Positions 7,999 to 18,311 of a stretch of 64,000 nt of DNA are shown here, piece after piece (the first letter of the stretch is position 1; every line of letters starts with the position of its first letter). The notes beneath the pieces are model-generated. The model worked only from the letters and a program-made list of their open reading frames with translations. It ran no database searches and was not told the origin of the DNA. Source of the DNA: Luteimonas granuli. Its GTDB lineage: Bacteria; Pseudomonadota; Gammaproteobacteria; Xanthomonadales; Xanthomonadaceae. Both the position numbers and the translations under genes were made by a program. The stretch is taken from positions 1,798,001 through 1,862,000 of the forward strand of contig NZ_CP042218.1 in assembly GCF_007795095.1 (NCBI RefSeq), given 5' to 3'.

Positions 7999-9784
7999 AT
8001 GACCGACAAGCCACTGACCGACGTCACCTTCTCTTCCTTCGACCTGCACCCGCGGCTCCAGGCCGGCCTCGAGGCCGCCGGATTCACGCGCCTCACGCCG
8101 ATCCAGGCGCTGACCCTGCCCGTCGCGCTGCCCGGCGGCGACGTGGCCGGGCAGGCCCAGACCGGCACCGGCAAGACGCTGGCCTTCCTGGTGGCGGTGG
8201 TGAACCGCCTCCTGACCCGCCCGGCGCTGGCCGAGCGCAAGCCCGAGGATCCGCGCGCGCTGATCCTGGCGCCCACCCGCGAGCTCGCCATCCAGATCCA
8301 CAAGGACGCGATGAAGTTCGGCCCGGAGCTGGGTCTGCGCTTCGCCCTGGTCTACGGCGGCGTCGACTACGACAAGCAGCGCCAGCTGCTGCAGGAGGGC
8401 GTGGACGTCATCATCGCCACCCCGGGCCGTCTGATCGACTACGTCAAGCAGCACAAGGTCGTGTCCCTGCATGCCTGCGAGGTCTGCGTGCTGGACGAGG
8501 CCGACCGCATGTTCGACCTCGGCTTCATCAAGGACATCCGCTTCCTGCTGCGGCGCATGCCGGTGCGAACCGAGCGCCAGACCCTGCTGTTCTCGGCCAC
8601 GCTCAGCCATCGCGTGCTGGAGCTCGCCCTACGAGCACATGAACGAGCCGCAGAAGCTGGTGGTCGAGACCGAGACCATCACCGCCGCGCGCGTGCGCCA
8701 GAAGCTCTACTACCCCTCCGACGAGGAGAAGCTGCCGCTGCTGCTCGGCCTGCTGTCGCGCGGCGAGGGTGCCCGCACCATGGTGTTCGTCAACACCAAG
8801 GTGTTCGTCGAGCGCGTGGCGCGCGCGCTGGAGCGTGCGGGCTACCGCGTCGGCGTGCTGTCGGGCGACGTGCCGCAGAAGAAGCGCGAGAGCCTGCTGA
8901 AGAAGTTCCAGGCCGGCCAGCTCGAGATCCTGGTCGCCACCGACGTCGCCGCCCGCGGCCTGCACATCGACGGCGTGAAGTACGTCTACAACTACGACCT
9001 GCCCTTCGACGCCGAGGACTACGTCCACCGCATCGGCCGCACCGCGCGCCTGGGCGAGGAGGGCGATGCGATCAGCTTCGCCTGCGAGCGCTACGCCATC
9101 GGCCTGCCGGACATCGAGGCCTTCATCGAGCAGAAGATCCCCTCCGAGCCGGTGTCCGCCGAGCTGCTGACGGCGCTGCCGCGCAAGCCGCGCGAAGGCG
9201 TCGAGCTCGAGGCCGCCGAGGGCGAGAGCGTCAGCGAGATCTTCCGCGAGGCGCGCGAGCAGCGCGCCGCCGACGAGGCCCGCCGTGGCGGTGGCCGCCG
9301 CGATGGCGGCGGGCATTCGCGCGGTCCGCGCGGCGAAGGTTCCGGCGAGGACCGCCGCGAGCGTCGCCCGCGCAAGCCGCGCCCGCCCCGCGCCGAAGGC
9401 GAGGCTGCCACGAGCACCGGTGCCGCCGAAGGCGCAGTCGCCCCGGCCGATGTCGCGGCTCCGCCGGCGGCCGCCCGGGCCGCCGCTGCCGCGGGTGCGT
9501 CCGCACCGGGCGCGGAAAGCGAGCGTGCGCCGCGCAAGCGCCGTCGCCGCCGCAGCGGACGCCGTGTCGACGGCGACGGACAACAGGCGCAGGAAGGCCA
9601 GCAGGCGGCTTCGTCCGCGACCACCGTCGAACAGGCCCGTCCTCCGCGCCAGCCGCGTTCGCCGAAGCCGCAGCCCGCGGGCCAGGCCGCCGCTCCCGCA
9701 CAGCCGGCCGCGCCCTCGCTCCTCGGCCGCATCGGCCAGGGCCTGCGCAAGCTGGTCACCCGGGCGCCGCGTTCGCAGCACTGA
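7999..9784 (+). CDS. rhlB: DEAD-box ATP-dependent RNA helicase RhlB (apparent one-base frameshift)
   Basis: The first part reads [20 protein letters not shown] and carries the Q-motif, [20 protein letters not shown] and LLFSATLSH. The second part, in the next frame, continues with [20 protein letters not shown], then [10 protein letters not shown] and HRIGRTAR. The two join cleanly as VLELA-YEHMNEP if one C is removed from CCC at 8627-8629. As written the product would be truncated or misread after about residue 210. The corrected protein would be about 595 residues, with a long Arg/Ala/Pro-rich C-terminal tail typical of xanthomonad RhlB. RhlB unwinds structured RNA during mRNA decay, often with the RNA degradosome. 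Either a sequencing indel or a recent lesion; the intact sequence on both sides favours an error. Confidence 0.9.
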
Positions 9785-9876
9785 CGCGCGCAGGGCGCGG
9801 TAGCCGGAGCGCGCGCGGTTGGCCGCGCGCCGGCCTCCGGGCGATACTCGCGCATCCCCCGCCTTCGAGTCCCGCG

Positions 9877-10569
9877 ATGTCGCCGGTCCTGCGCTTCGAC
9901 AACGTCTGCAAGCAGTACCCGGGCGGACATGTCGCGCTCGAGAACGTCAGCTTCAACGTCGAGGCGGGCGAGATGCTGTTCGTCACCGGCCATTCCGGCG
10001 CCGGCAAGAGCACGCTGCTGAGGCTGATCCACCTGTCCGAACGCCCGAGCCGCGGCACGGTGCTGTTCGGCGAGCGCAACCTGCTGAAGGTCCGTGGCGG
10101 GCGTGTGGCGCTGCACCGGCGCGAGGTCGGCGTGGTGTTCCAGGACCACCGCCTGCTGGCCGACCGCAGCGTGCACGACAACGTCGCCCTGCCGCTGGTG
10201 CTGCGCGGCATGCGTCGATCGGACGCCGGTCGCCGGGTGCGCCCGGTGCTCGAGCGTCTCGGCCTGGGCGCGCGCGGCGGCGCGCTGCCCGGCGAGCTTT
10301 CCGCCGGCGAGCAGCAGCGCGTCGGCATCGCCCGCGCGGTGGTCGCCGAGCCGCGCCTGCTGGTGGCCGACGAGCCCACCGGCAACCTCGATCCCACCCT
10401 GGCCGCCGAGATCATGGCGCTGTTCGCTTCGCTGCCGGAGCAGGGCACCAGCGTGCTGGTTGCAAGCCACGACCTCGGCCTGGTCAAGCGCATGAAGAAG
10501 CGGGTGCTGGTGCTCGACCACGGCCGCCTGGCCGACGACATCGCGCCGGAGGACCTGGCCGATGAATGA
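9877..10569 (+). CDS. ftsE: cell division ATP-binding protein FtsE
   Basis: A 230-residue ABC ATPase with Walker [10 protein letters not shown] near residue 38, signature LSAGEQQR (the usual second residue Gly is Ala here), Walker B LLVADEPT and the switch histidine in LVASHD. With FtsX it forms a membrane complex at the division septum that transmits ATP hydrolysis to periplasmic murein hydrolase activators. The ATG at 9877 is chosen because [17 protein letters not shown] matches the family start; the open frame upstream of it is the out-of-frame remainder of rhlB. It overlaps ftsX by eight bases. Confidence 0.96.
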   Translation: MSPVLRFDNVCKQYPGGHVALENVSFNVEAGEMLFVTGHSGAGKSTLLRLIHLSERPSRGTVLFGERNLLKVRGGRVALHRREVGVVFQDHRLLADRSVHDNVALPLVLRGMRRSDAGRRVRPVLERLGLGARGGALPGELSAGEQQRVGIARAVVAEPRLLVADEPTGNLDPTLAAEIMALFASLPEQGTSVLVASHDLGLVKRMKKRVLVLDHGRLADDIAPEDLADE

Positions 10570-11509
10570 GTCCGTCGCACGCGGCAGGACAGCCGCCCGG
10601 TCGCGAGCGGGCGCCTGGCTCGACCACCACGCCTACAGCATCATCGCCAGCCTCGGTCGCGTGCTCGACAAGCCCTGGTCCACCGCGCTCACCGTCGGCG
10701 TGATGGCGGTGGCGCTGGCGCTGCCGCTGGGGCTCTGGCTGGTGCTGGCCAACGTCGAGCGCTTCGCCGGCGAGGTCCAGGCCTCGCGCCAGCTGAGCAT
10801 CTTCCTGAAGCAGGACGTCGCGCCCGCCCGCGTGGCCGAGCTGGTGGCGGTGCTTGGCGGCCGCGCCGACATCGGCGGGGTCGAGCACCGCACGCCTGAC
10901 CAGGGGCTGGCCGAACTGCGCGAACGCAGCGGCCTGCACGAGGCCATCGACGCGCTCGGCGAGAACCCCTTGCCGCACGTACTGATCGTGACCCCGGCCG
11001 GCGACGAGACCCTGCTTGCCGGTTCGCTGCGCACCCTGCCCGAGGCCGAGCTGGTGCAGCACGACGCCGCCTGGCGCCAGCGCCTGGACGGCTGGCTGCG
11101 CTTCGGCGGCCGCCTGGCCTGGGTGCTGGCGGCGCTGCTGGGACTGGGCGCCCTGCTGGTGGTCGGCAACACCGTGCGGCTGGACATCCAGTCGCGACGC
11201 GAGGAGCTGGGCGTGCTGCAGCTGCTCGGCGCCAGCGACGGCTTCATCCGTCGCCCCTTCCTCTACCTCGGCGCCTGGTACGGCCTCGGCGCCGGCGTGA
11301 TGGCGCTGGCGCTGCTGACCGCGGCGGGTGCCGCGCTGCGCGCTCCGCTGGCCGAGCTTGCCGCCAGCTACGGCAGCGGCTTCGCGCTGGACGGGTTCGC
11401 GCCGCGCCAGGCGCTGGCGGTGATCTTCGGCGCCACCGCGCTGGGCTGGCTGGGCGCAGGTGCGGTCACCGGCCATTTCCTGCGCCAGACCCGGCCCACG
11501 GAGACCTGA
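10562..11509 (+). CDS. ftsX: cell division protein FtsX
   Basis: A 315-residue FtsX-type permease. It has a cytoplasmic N-terminus, one transmembrane segment near residues 42-65, a periplasmic domain of about 120 residues, then three more segments beginning with [19 protein letters not shown]. The hydrophilic turn [17 protein letters not shown] is conserved in the family. It couples FtsE ATPase activity to septal peptidoglycan hydrolysis. It overlaps ftsE and is followed after four bases by a response-regulator gene, so all three may be on one transcript. Confidence 0.95.
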   Translation: MNESVARGRTAARSRAGAWLDHHAYSIIASLGRVLDKPWSTALTVGVMAVALALPLGLWLVLANVERFAGEVQASRQLSIFLKQDVAPARVAELVAVLGGRADIGGVEHRTPDQGLAELRERSGLHEAIDALGENPLPHVLIVTPAGDETLLAGSLRTLPEAELVQHDAAWRQRLDGWLRFGGRLAWVLAALLGLGALLVVGNTVRLDIQSRREELGVLQLLGASDGFIRRPFLYLGAWYGLGAGVMALALLTAAGAALRAPLAELAASYGSGFALDGFAPRQALAVIFGATALGWLGAGAVTGHFLRQTRPTET

Positions 11510-11513
11510 GCGC

Positions 11514-12362
11514 ATGTCCGGGCCCACCGACATCCGCCATCTCGACGGCAGCGCGCCGCGGATCATGGTCGTCGACGGCTCGCGCCTGGTGCGCAAGCTG
11601 ATCGGTGACGTGCTGCGGGCGGAGCTGCCCGCGGCGGAGGTGGTGTCCTGCGCCGGCCTGGCCGAGGCACATGCCGCGCTGGAGACCGCGCCGATCGACC
11701 TCGCCACGACCTCGCTGGTGCTGCCGGACGGCTACGGCCAGCAGCTGGCCCAGGCCGTGCGCGCCGCCGCCGGCCAGCGCTACGTGCCGGTGATCGTGAT
11801 CTCGGGCAACGTCCAGGAGCATCTCGAGGGCCGCCATTTCAGCGACGACGTCACCGACTATTTCGACAAGTCGCACGGCCACCGCGCGCTGGCGGAGTTC
11901 ATCCGCGGCTACGTGCAGCCGTCGCCGATCCCGGGCGCGCGCGTACTCTATGTCGAGGACAGCCGCACCGTGGCGCTGGCGACCTCGCGCATGCTCCAGG
12001 CGCAGCAGATGGAGGTCGAGCATGTGACCAGCGTCGAGGCCGCGCTGGAGTTCCTGCATGGGAGCATCGCCGCCGGCCAGGGCCCCGGCGCCGACCTGGT
12101 GATCACCGACGTCTACCTCAAGGGTGAACTCGACGGCGGCGACCTGGTGCAGGCGATCCGCGGCGATCTCGGCTGGTCCAGGCGCCGGCTGCCGGTGCTG
12201 GTGATGACCGGCGACGCCAACCCGGGCAACCAGGCGGCCCTGCTCCGCGACGGCGCCAACGACCTGGTGCTGAAGCCGATCGAGGAGAGGCTGCTGGTGA
12301 CCAAGGCGCTGTTCCAGCTGCGGCTGTCGCGGCTGCCGGAGGCGGGGACGCCCGTGGCATGA
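11514..12362 (+). CDS. protein with two response-regulator receiver domains, the first lacking its Asp
   Basis: A 282-residue protein made of two CheY-like receiver domains (about residues 15-130 and 140-275) with no output domain visible. The second keeps the expected acidic residue in YVEDS (Asp149), the phosphoacceptor Asp199 in VITDVYL and a Lys in VLKPIEE. In the first domain the phosphoacceptor position holds Ser67 (DLATTSLVLPDG), so it is unlikely to be phosphorylated in the normal way. It may act as a phosphate sink or an adaptor whose first domain is regulatory; partner kinases are not in the window. The start lies four bases after the ftsX stop, and its end overlaps ung (ATGA). Confidence 0.85.
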   Translation: MSGPTDIRHLDGSAPRIMVVDGSRLVRKLIGDVLRAELPAAEVVSCAGLAEAHAALETAPIDLATTSLVLPDGYGQQLAQAVRAAAGQRYVPVIVISGNVQEHLEGRHFSDDVTDYFDKSHGHRALAEFIRGYVQPSPIPGARVLYVEDSRTVALATSRMLQAQQMEVEHVTSVEAALEFLHGSIAAGQGPGADLVITDVYLKGELDGGDLVQAIRGDLGWSRRRLPVLVMTGDANPGNQAALLRDGANDLVLKPIEERLLVTKALFQLRLSRLPEAGTPVA

Positions 12363-13072
12363 CCGTGGCCGGGGACCGCATCCGCCTGGAGCCGTCGTGG
12401 AAGGCGCGGGTCGGCGAATGGTTCGCGCGCGACGACATGCGGGCGCTGTCGGATTTCCTGCGCGACCGCAAGGCCGCCGGCGCGCGGATCTTCCCGCCGG
12501 GCCCGGAGATCTTCGCCGCCTTCGACGCCACGCCCTTCGAGGACGTCCGCGTGGTGGTGCTCGGCCAGGACCCCTACCACGGCGCCGGCCAGGCGCACGG
12601 GCTGTGCTTCTCGGTGCGCCCGGGCGTGCGCGTGCCGCCGTCGCTGGACAACATCTACAAGGAGGTCCAGCGCGACCTCGGCCTTGCCCGCCCCGACCAC
12701 GGCTGCCTGCTGCCCTGGGCCCGGCGCGGCGTGCTGCTGCTCAACGCGGTGCTGACGGTGGAGGAGGGGCGGCCGGGCTCGCACCAGGGCATGGGCTGGG
12801 AAGGCTTCACCGACCACGTCGTCGATGTGCTCAACCGCGAGCGCGAGGGCCTGGTGTTCATGCTCTGGGGAAGCTACGCCCAGGCCAAGGGCAGGGTGAT
12901 CGACCCGCGACGCCACCGGGTGCTGCGCAGCACCCACCCCTCGCCGCTGTCGGCGCACCGCGGCTTCCTGGGCTGCGGGCACTTCTCGGCCGCCAACCAG
13001 TATCTGGCCCGGTCGGGCGCGGCGCCGGTGGACTGGTCGCTGCCGCCGTTGGCTGCGCTGGCGCTGGACTGA
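12359..13072 (+). CDS. ung: uracil-DNA glycosylase
   Basis: A 237-residue family-1 UDG that removes uracil from DNA and starts base excision repair. The water-activating loop GQDPYHG has Asp71, and the C-terminal loop HPSPLSAHRGFLGC has catalytic His193. SVRPGVRVPPSLDNIYKE and the Asn-containing segment VLLLNAVLTVEEG are also family-typical. The start overlaps the end of the double-receiver gene by four bases, so it is likely translated from the same message. Confidence 0.97.
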   Translation: MTVAGDRIRLEPSWKARVGEWFARDDMRALSDFLRDRKAAGARIFPPGPEIFAAFDATPFEDVRVVVLGQDPYHGAGQAHGLCFSVRPGVRVPPSLDNIYKEVQRDLGLARPDHGCLLPWARRGVLLLNAVLTVEEGRPGSHQGMGWEGFTDHVVDVLNREREGLVFMLWGSYAQAKGRVIDPRRHRVLRSTHPSPLSAHRGFLGCGHFSAANQYLARSGAAPVDWSLPPLAALALD

Positions 13073-13228
13073 CCGCCAAGCGCGATGCACCCGGGCGTCA
13101 CCGGAGCGCTGGCATGCTCGGCTCCCGTCGGTCCGTCGGCTCAGGCAGTTGGCCGTGTCCCTTTTGCGCGGGCCGTTTCGTAGCAACTGGACGGATGCCT
13201 GGCTGACTGTTTCATTTACAGGACAATG

Positions 13229-13256
13229 GGAACTTCTCGACGGCCCGGCTGTCGAA
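13229..13256 (+). promoter_or_regulatory. candidate sigma-E (RpoE) promoter of rpoH
   Basis: GGAACTT at 13229-13235 is followed after exactly 16 bases by TCGAA at 13252-13256, close to the extracytoplasmic-stress sigma-E consensus (GGAACTT, 15-16 bases, TCtGA or TCaaA). It lies about 15-25 bases before the possible rpoH starts. Control of rpoH by RpoE is established in Escherichia coli, so this would link envelope stress to the heat-shock regulon here. No transcription data are available. Confidence 0.65.
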
Positions 13257-13272
13257 GTTGTCCACTGCTAGA

Positions 13273-14154
<882 letters not shown>

Positions 14155-14158
14155 CCGC

Positions 14159-14968
14159 TCACCACTTGAACAGCACCAGGCTCACCGCGAGCACGGCCAT
14201 GCCGCTGACCAGGCCGTAGACGGTTTCATGGCCGCGCGCGTAGCGCTTGGCCGCCGGCAGCAGCTCGTCCAGCGCGAGAAACACCATCACTCCGGCGATG
14301 ATGCCGAACACGCTGCCGAAGACCGCGTCCGACATCCACGGCCGCAGAAGCACATAGCCGATGATCGCTCCCAGCGGCTCGGCCAGTCCCGAGAGCATGC
14401 AGGCGCCGAAGGCATAGGATTTGTTGTCGGTCGCGAAGTACACCGGCACCGCGATCGCGATCCCTTCCGGCACGTTGTGGATGGCGATGGCGAAGGCCAG
14501 GGGCAGGCCGACGCCCGGGTTCTCGAGCGTCGCGAAGAAGGTGGCCAGGCCTTCGGGGAAGTTGTGCACGGTGATCGCCAGCGCGGTCAGCAGGCCGACG
14601 CGCTTGATGTAGGCGGCGTTGTGCTCGCGGAAGAACGGGTCGTCGGCTTCCAGGCGCTCGTGCGGATTGGGCACCAGGCGGTCGATCAGCATGATCAGGC
14701 CGACACCGCAGAGGAAGGCGAGCGTGCCGAGGCTGAAACCGGCGCGGTCGCCATAGCCCTGGCTGAAGGACAGGATGGACTTGTTGAGGATCTCCGACAG
14801 CGAGACGTAGACCATCGCGCCGCCGGCGAAGGCCAGGCCGAAGGCGAGCAGGCGCGCGCTGGGCGTCTTCTGCGCGAACACCAGCAGCCCGCCGACGCCC
14901 GTGGCCAGCCCGGCCGCCGTGGTCACCGCCAGCGCGAGGAGGATGTTGGCGGTGGAGTACTCGATCAT
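14159..14968 (-). CDS. ZIP family divalent metal transporter (ZupT-like)
   Basis: A 269-residue membrane protein with about eight helices. Helices 4 and 5 carry the paired metal-binding motifs HNFPEG (135-140) and HNVPEG (164-169), diagnostic of the ZIP/ZupT branch that imports zinc, iron or manganese. The loop before them is charged and contains PNPHERLEADDPFFREHN. It is convergent with rpoH and divergent from the NYN-domain gene. The metal cannot be told from sequence, and no Zur- or Fur-like box was identified. Confidence 0.9.
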   Translation of the reverse strand: MIEYSTANILLALAVTTAAGLATGVGGLLVFAQKTPSARLLAFGLAFAGGAMVYVSLSEILNKSILSFSQGYGDRAGFSLGTLAFLCGVGLIMLIDRLVPNPHERLEADDPFFREHNAAYIKRVGLLTALAITVHNFPEGLATFFATLENPGVGLPLAFAIAIHNVPEGIAIAVPVYFATDNKSYAFGACMLSGLAEPLGAIIGYVLLRPWMSDAVFGSVFGIIAGVMVFLALDELLPAAKRYARGHETVYGLVSGMAVLAVSLVLFKW

Positions 14969-15085
14969 CGGGCGTCCTCATGCGACGTGCGGGGCGCATG
15001 CGCAGCCGCGGCGCCATCCTAGCCGAACCGGGTGCGCTATCGTGCGCGCATCGCGCCGCCTTGGCGCCACCCACTGGAGCCGGGG

Positions 15086-15928
15086 ATGCCCGACCACGAG
15101 AAACGCATCGCGTTGCTGATCGACGCCGACAACGCGCCTGCGTCCAAGATCGAGGTGATCCTCGCCGAGATCGCCCGCCACGGCGTCGCCAACGTGCGCC
15201 GTGCCTATGGCAACTGGAAGAGCCAGCACCTGGTGGGCTGGGAGAAGTGCCTGCACACCTGGGCGATCCGCCCGATCCAGCAGTTCGCCTACTCGACCGG
15301 CAAGAACGCATCGGACATGGCGATGGTGATCGACGCCATGGACCTGCTCTACGCCGGCAATCTCGACGGCTTCGCCATCGTCTCGTCCGACGCCGACTTC
15401 ACCCCGCTGGTGATGCGCCTGCGCAGCGATGGCGTCGCGGTGTACGGCTTCGGGCAGGAGAAGACGCCGCAGCCCTTCGTCCGCGCCTGCTCGACCTTCC
15501 TCTACCTGGAGAAGCTGGGCGAGCCCGAGGACGAGGGCGACGACGAGGCGTCGACGCCGCTGCAGCTGCAGCACGACGCCGACCTGGTACGCCTGCTGCG
15601 CGGCGCGATCGACGCCACCCAGGGCGACGATGGCTGGTCGAAGCTGGGCGCGGTCGGCAGCCACATCGGCAACCAGGGCCCGTTCGACTCGCGCAACTAC
15701 GGCTACCGCAAGCTCAGCGATCTGATCGAGGCGATCGGCCTGTTCGAGATGCGGCGCCAGGGCCAGGTGGTGGAGCTGCGCGAACGGCCGGCGCGCGGGG
15801 GCGGGCGCAGGGCGCGCACAAAGGCGGTCGAAACGAAGTCGGCGGTCGAGGGCACGGCGAAGGCCGTGGCGAAGCCGGAGGCTGCGGCCAGGACGGCGAA
15901 GAAACCGGCGCAGCCGAAACGGGACTGA
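15086..15928 (+). CDS. NYN-domain putative RNase with LOTUS/OST-HTH domain
   Basis: A 280-residue protein. The N-terminal NYN (PIN-like) domain has the acidic residues expected for metal-dependent RNA cleavage: LLIDADNAP (Asp13, Asp15), NASDMAMVIDAMD and VSSDADFTPLV. A LOTUS/OST-HTH-type domain follows (about residues 155-235, GWSKLGAVGSHIG... NYGYRKLSDLIEA). The tail is rich in Lys and Ala. The start ATG at 15086 has GGAG upstream; an in-frame start at 15032 has no such support. The family is widespread in bacteria and is presumed to act on RNA; its physiological targets are not known. Confidence 0.87.
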   Translation: MPDHEKRIALLIDADNAPASKIEVILAEIARHGVANVRRAYGNWKSQHLVGWEKCLHTWAIRPIQQFAYSTGKNASDMAMVIDAMDLLYAGNLDGFAIVSSDADFTPLVMRLRSDGVAVYGFGQEKTPQPFVRACSTFLYLEKLGEPEDEGDDEASTPLQLQHDADLVRLLRGAIDATQGDDGWSKLGAVGSHIGNQGPFDSRNYGYRKLSDLIEAIGLFEMRRQGQVVELRERPARGGGRRARTKAVETKSAVEGTAKAVAKPEAAARTAKKPAQPKRD

Positions 15929-15956
15929 AGGGTCCGCGCACCACCGCGTCCTCGCG

Positions 15957-18179
15957 TCAGTACAGGTCGACGGGATCCACGTCCAGCGACCACCGCACCC
16001 GCCGCGCTTCCGGCAGCGCGTGCAATCCGTCCACCACCGCATCGAGCGCTGCGTGCAGCGCCGGCCGTGCCTGGGAACACAACAGGAGCTGCGCCCGGTG
16101 CATCCCCGCGCGTCGGGGCATCGGTGCCGGCACCGGCCCCGAGACCAGCAGCGTGCGCGCCTGTCCGTGTGGCAATCCATCGCGCGCCTGGTTGAACGCC
16201 GCGGCGGCCACGCGCAGGAAGTCCTCCGCCGCGCCCGCCTGCTTCGCTTCCGCACGCAGCAGGGCCATGTGCGCGAACGGCGGAAAGCCCGCCGCCTCGC
16301 GCTGGCCGAGTTCGGCGTCCGCGAACGCGCGGTAGCCGCCGCCGACCAGCACCTGCAGCAGCGGGTGCTCCGGATGGTGGGTCTGCAGCAGCACCTCGCC
16401 CGGGCGCTCGGCTCGACCCGCGCGCCCGGACACCTGCACCAGCAGCTGCGCGAGCTTCTCGCTGGCGCGGAAATCGGCGGAGAACAGGCCCTCGTCGATC
16501 CCGGCCACGCAGACCAGGACCAGCTTCGGGAGGTCGTGGCCCTTGGCCAGCATCTGCGTGCCGACGAGGATTCCGGGACCGTCGCCGAGCTTCGCCAGCT
16601 CGCGTGCCAGGCCGTCGCGGCGGCGGGTGCTGGCGCTGTCGATGCGCAGCACCGGCACGTCGGCGAAGCGCGCCGCCAGCAGTTCCTCGATGCGTTCGGT
16701 GCCCACGCCCTGCGGCTGCAGCGCCAGGCCGGCGCAGTCGGGGCAGGCCATCGGCACCGGCCGTCGCGAGCCGCAGTGGTGGCACTGCAGGCGGCGGCCG
16801 CCGGCGTGCACCGTCATCGGCATCGCGCGCTCGTCGGTGCTGCAGCGCGGACAGGCCGCGCTCCAGCCGCAGTCGTGGCAGAGCAGCACCGGCGCGTAGC
16901 CGCGGCGGTTGCGGAACACCAGCACCTGGCCGTCGGCATCGAGCGCGCCGCGCACCGCCGCCAGCAGCTCGTCCGAGAGTCCGGCATGCAGTGCGCGCTT
17001 GCGCACGTCGAGCACCCGCACCCGCGGCGGCCGCGCCGCACCGGCGCGGGTGCGCAGGCGCAGGTGCGCATAGCGGCCGGCGCGTGCGTTGTGCAGGGTT
17101 TCCAGCGAAGGCGTGGCGCTGCCCAGGAGCACCGGAACCTGCAGCGCCTTGCCGCGGACCAGGGCCAGGTCGCGTGCGTGGTAGCGGATGCCGTCCTGCT
17201 GCTTGTAGCTGCCGTCGTGTTCTTCGTCGACCACGATCAGGCCGGCCTCGGGCAGCGGCACGAACGCCGCCGAGCGCGTGCCCACCACCACCCGTGCCTC
17301 GCCGCGCCAGGCCGCGGCCCAGGTGCGCGCGCGCTCGCCGTCGGAGAGGCCGGAGTGCAGGGCATGCACGGGCACGCCCAGGCGGGCCCGGAAACGGCCC
17401 AGCATCTGCGGCGTCAGGCCGATCTCGGGCACCAGCACCAGGGCCTGGCGGTCGCGTGCCAGGCAATGCTCCGCGATCAGCTGCAGGTAGACCTCGGTCT
17501 TGCCGCTGCCGGTGATTCCCTCCAGCAGGACCGGTGTGAACCCTTCGGTCGCGCGCAGCGCCGCGAGCACGTCCGCCTGCTCCGCGGTGGGCGTCGGGCC
17601 GGGCTGCACCGCGGCCGGGAGTGCGGAGGCGTCGAGTGCCACGCGTTCGACCAGGCCCCGCTCCTCCAGGCCGCGTGCCGCCGCGCGCCAGCCCGGGATG
17701 GCGTCGTCGAGAAGGTCATCGGCGACCGGTCCGGCGCGCAGCAGTTCGGCCAGGCGACGGGGGCGCCCGCCCGCACGCAGGGTGTCGACGGCGCCCGCGC
17801 CGGCCGCGGTCAGCGCCCGGCCGTGGGCGGCGGTCGCGGGCAAGGGGTCGCCGCGGCGCAGGCCGGCCGGCAGCGCGGTGGCGAACACCTCGCCCAGCGG
17901 GACATGGAGGTAGCGTGCGAGCCAACGCGCCGTGGCCAGCGACTCACCCTGGAACAGGGGCTGTTCGTCCAGCCACTCCAGGGCCTCGCGCAGCGGTGGC
18001 GCGTCGGTGCCGGCGGGACCGGTGGCGGCGACCACGCCCACCAGCTGGCGCGGCCCGAACGGCACCCGGATGCGGCGGCCGACGTCCGCCGGCACGGCCT
18101 CGGCGGCGCCGGGCGCGCGGTAGTCGAACAGCTGCGGTAGTGGCAGCGGCAGGGCGATGCGCAGGACGTCGGCGGGCAT
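15957..18179 (-). CDS. priA: primosomal replication restart helicase PriA
   Basis: A 740-residue superfamily-2 DNA helicase that recognises stalled forks and reloads the replicative helicase. Visible are the N-terminal 3'-end-binding domain, Walker A GITGSGKTEVYL, the DEEH box VVDEEHDGSYKQQDG, two zinc-binding cysteine groups (CHDCGWSAACPRC and CHHCGSRRPVPMACPDC) and the late helicase motif QVSGRAGRAERPGEV. Length is normal. It is convergent with the NYN-domain gene; upstream of its start is an AT-richer gap with two DnaA boxes. Confidence 0.97.
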   Translation of the reverse strand: MPADVLRIALPLPLPQLFDYRAPGAAEAVPADVGRRIRVPFGPRQLVGVVAATGPAGTDAPPLREALEWLDEQPLFQGESLATARWLARYLHVPLGEVFATALPAGLRRGDPLPATAAHGRALTAAGAGAVDTLRAGGRPRRLAELLRAGPVADDLLDDAIPGWRAAARGLEERGLVERVALDASALPAAVQPGPTPTAEQADVLAALRATEGFTPVLLEGITGSGKTEVYLQLIAEHCLARDRQALVLVPEIGLTPQMLGRFRARLGVPVHALHSGLSDGERARTWAAAWRGEARVVVGTRSAAFVPLPEAGLIVVDEEHDGSYKQQDGIRYHARDLALVRGKALQVPVLLGSATPSLETLHNARAGRYAHLRLRTRAGAARPPRVRVLDVRKRALHAGLSDELLAAVRGALDADGQVLVFRNRRGYAPVLLCHDCGWSAACPRCSTDERAMPMTVHAGGRRLQCHHCGSRRPVPMACPDCAGLALQPQGVGTERIEELLAARFADVPVLRIDSASTRRRDGLARELAKLGDGPGILVGTQMLAKGHDLPKLVLVCVAGIDEGLFSADFRASEKLAQLLVQVSGRAGRAERPGEVLLQTHHPEHPLLQVLVGGGYRAFADAELGQREAAGFPPFAHMALLRAEAKQAGAAEDFLRVAAAAFNQARDGLPHGQARTLLVSGPVPAPMPRRAGMHRAQLLLCSQARPALHAALDAVVDGLHALPEARRVRWSLDVDPVDLY

Positions 18180-18288
18180 CGGGAGAGTCTAGCGAGTCGC
18201 CGGGAGTCGTCCCCGGCCGCTTGCAGGCCAAAGTTGCCTTGCAAACTACGATTCCCCTGCAAGTTGCGGAACCACAAGGAGATTTCGC

Positions 18289-18311
18289 TTATCCACACGA
18301 GCTGTGGATAA
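18289..18311. promoter_or_regulatory. inverted pair of consensus DnaA boxes upstream of priA
   Basis: The 410-base gap 18180-18589 between the divergent priA and DUF3106 genes is noticeably AT-richer than its surroundings. It contains TTATCCACA at 18289-18297 and its exact reverse complement TGTGGATAA at 18303-18311, five bases apart. Both match the strong DnaA box consensus. The pair lies 110 bases upstream of the priA start. No dnaA, dnaN or other origin genes are nearby and only these two perfect boxes were noticed, so a regulatory or DnaA-titrating site is likelier than the origin. The rest of the gap (18312-18589) has no feature I can support. Confidence 0.6.

Noticed and set aside
7999-10569. 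One frame joining the start of rhlB to ftsE
   Set aside because: It reads through the rhlB C-terminal coding region in the wrong frame; ftsE has its own start at 9877.
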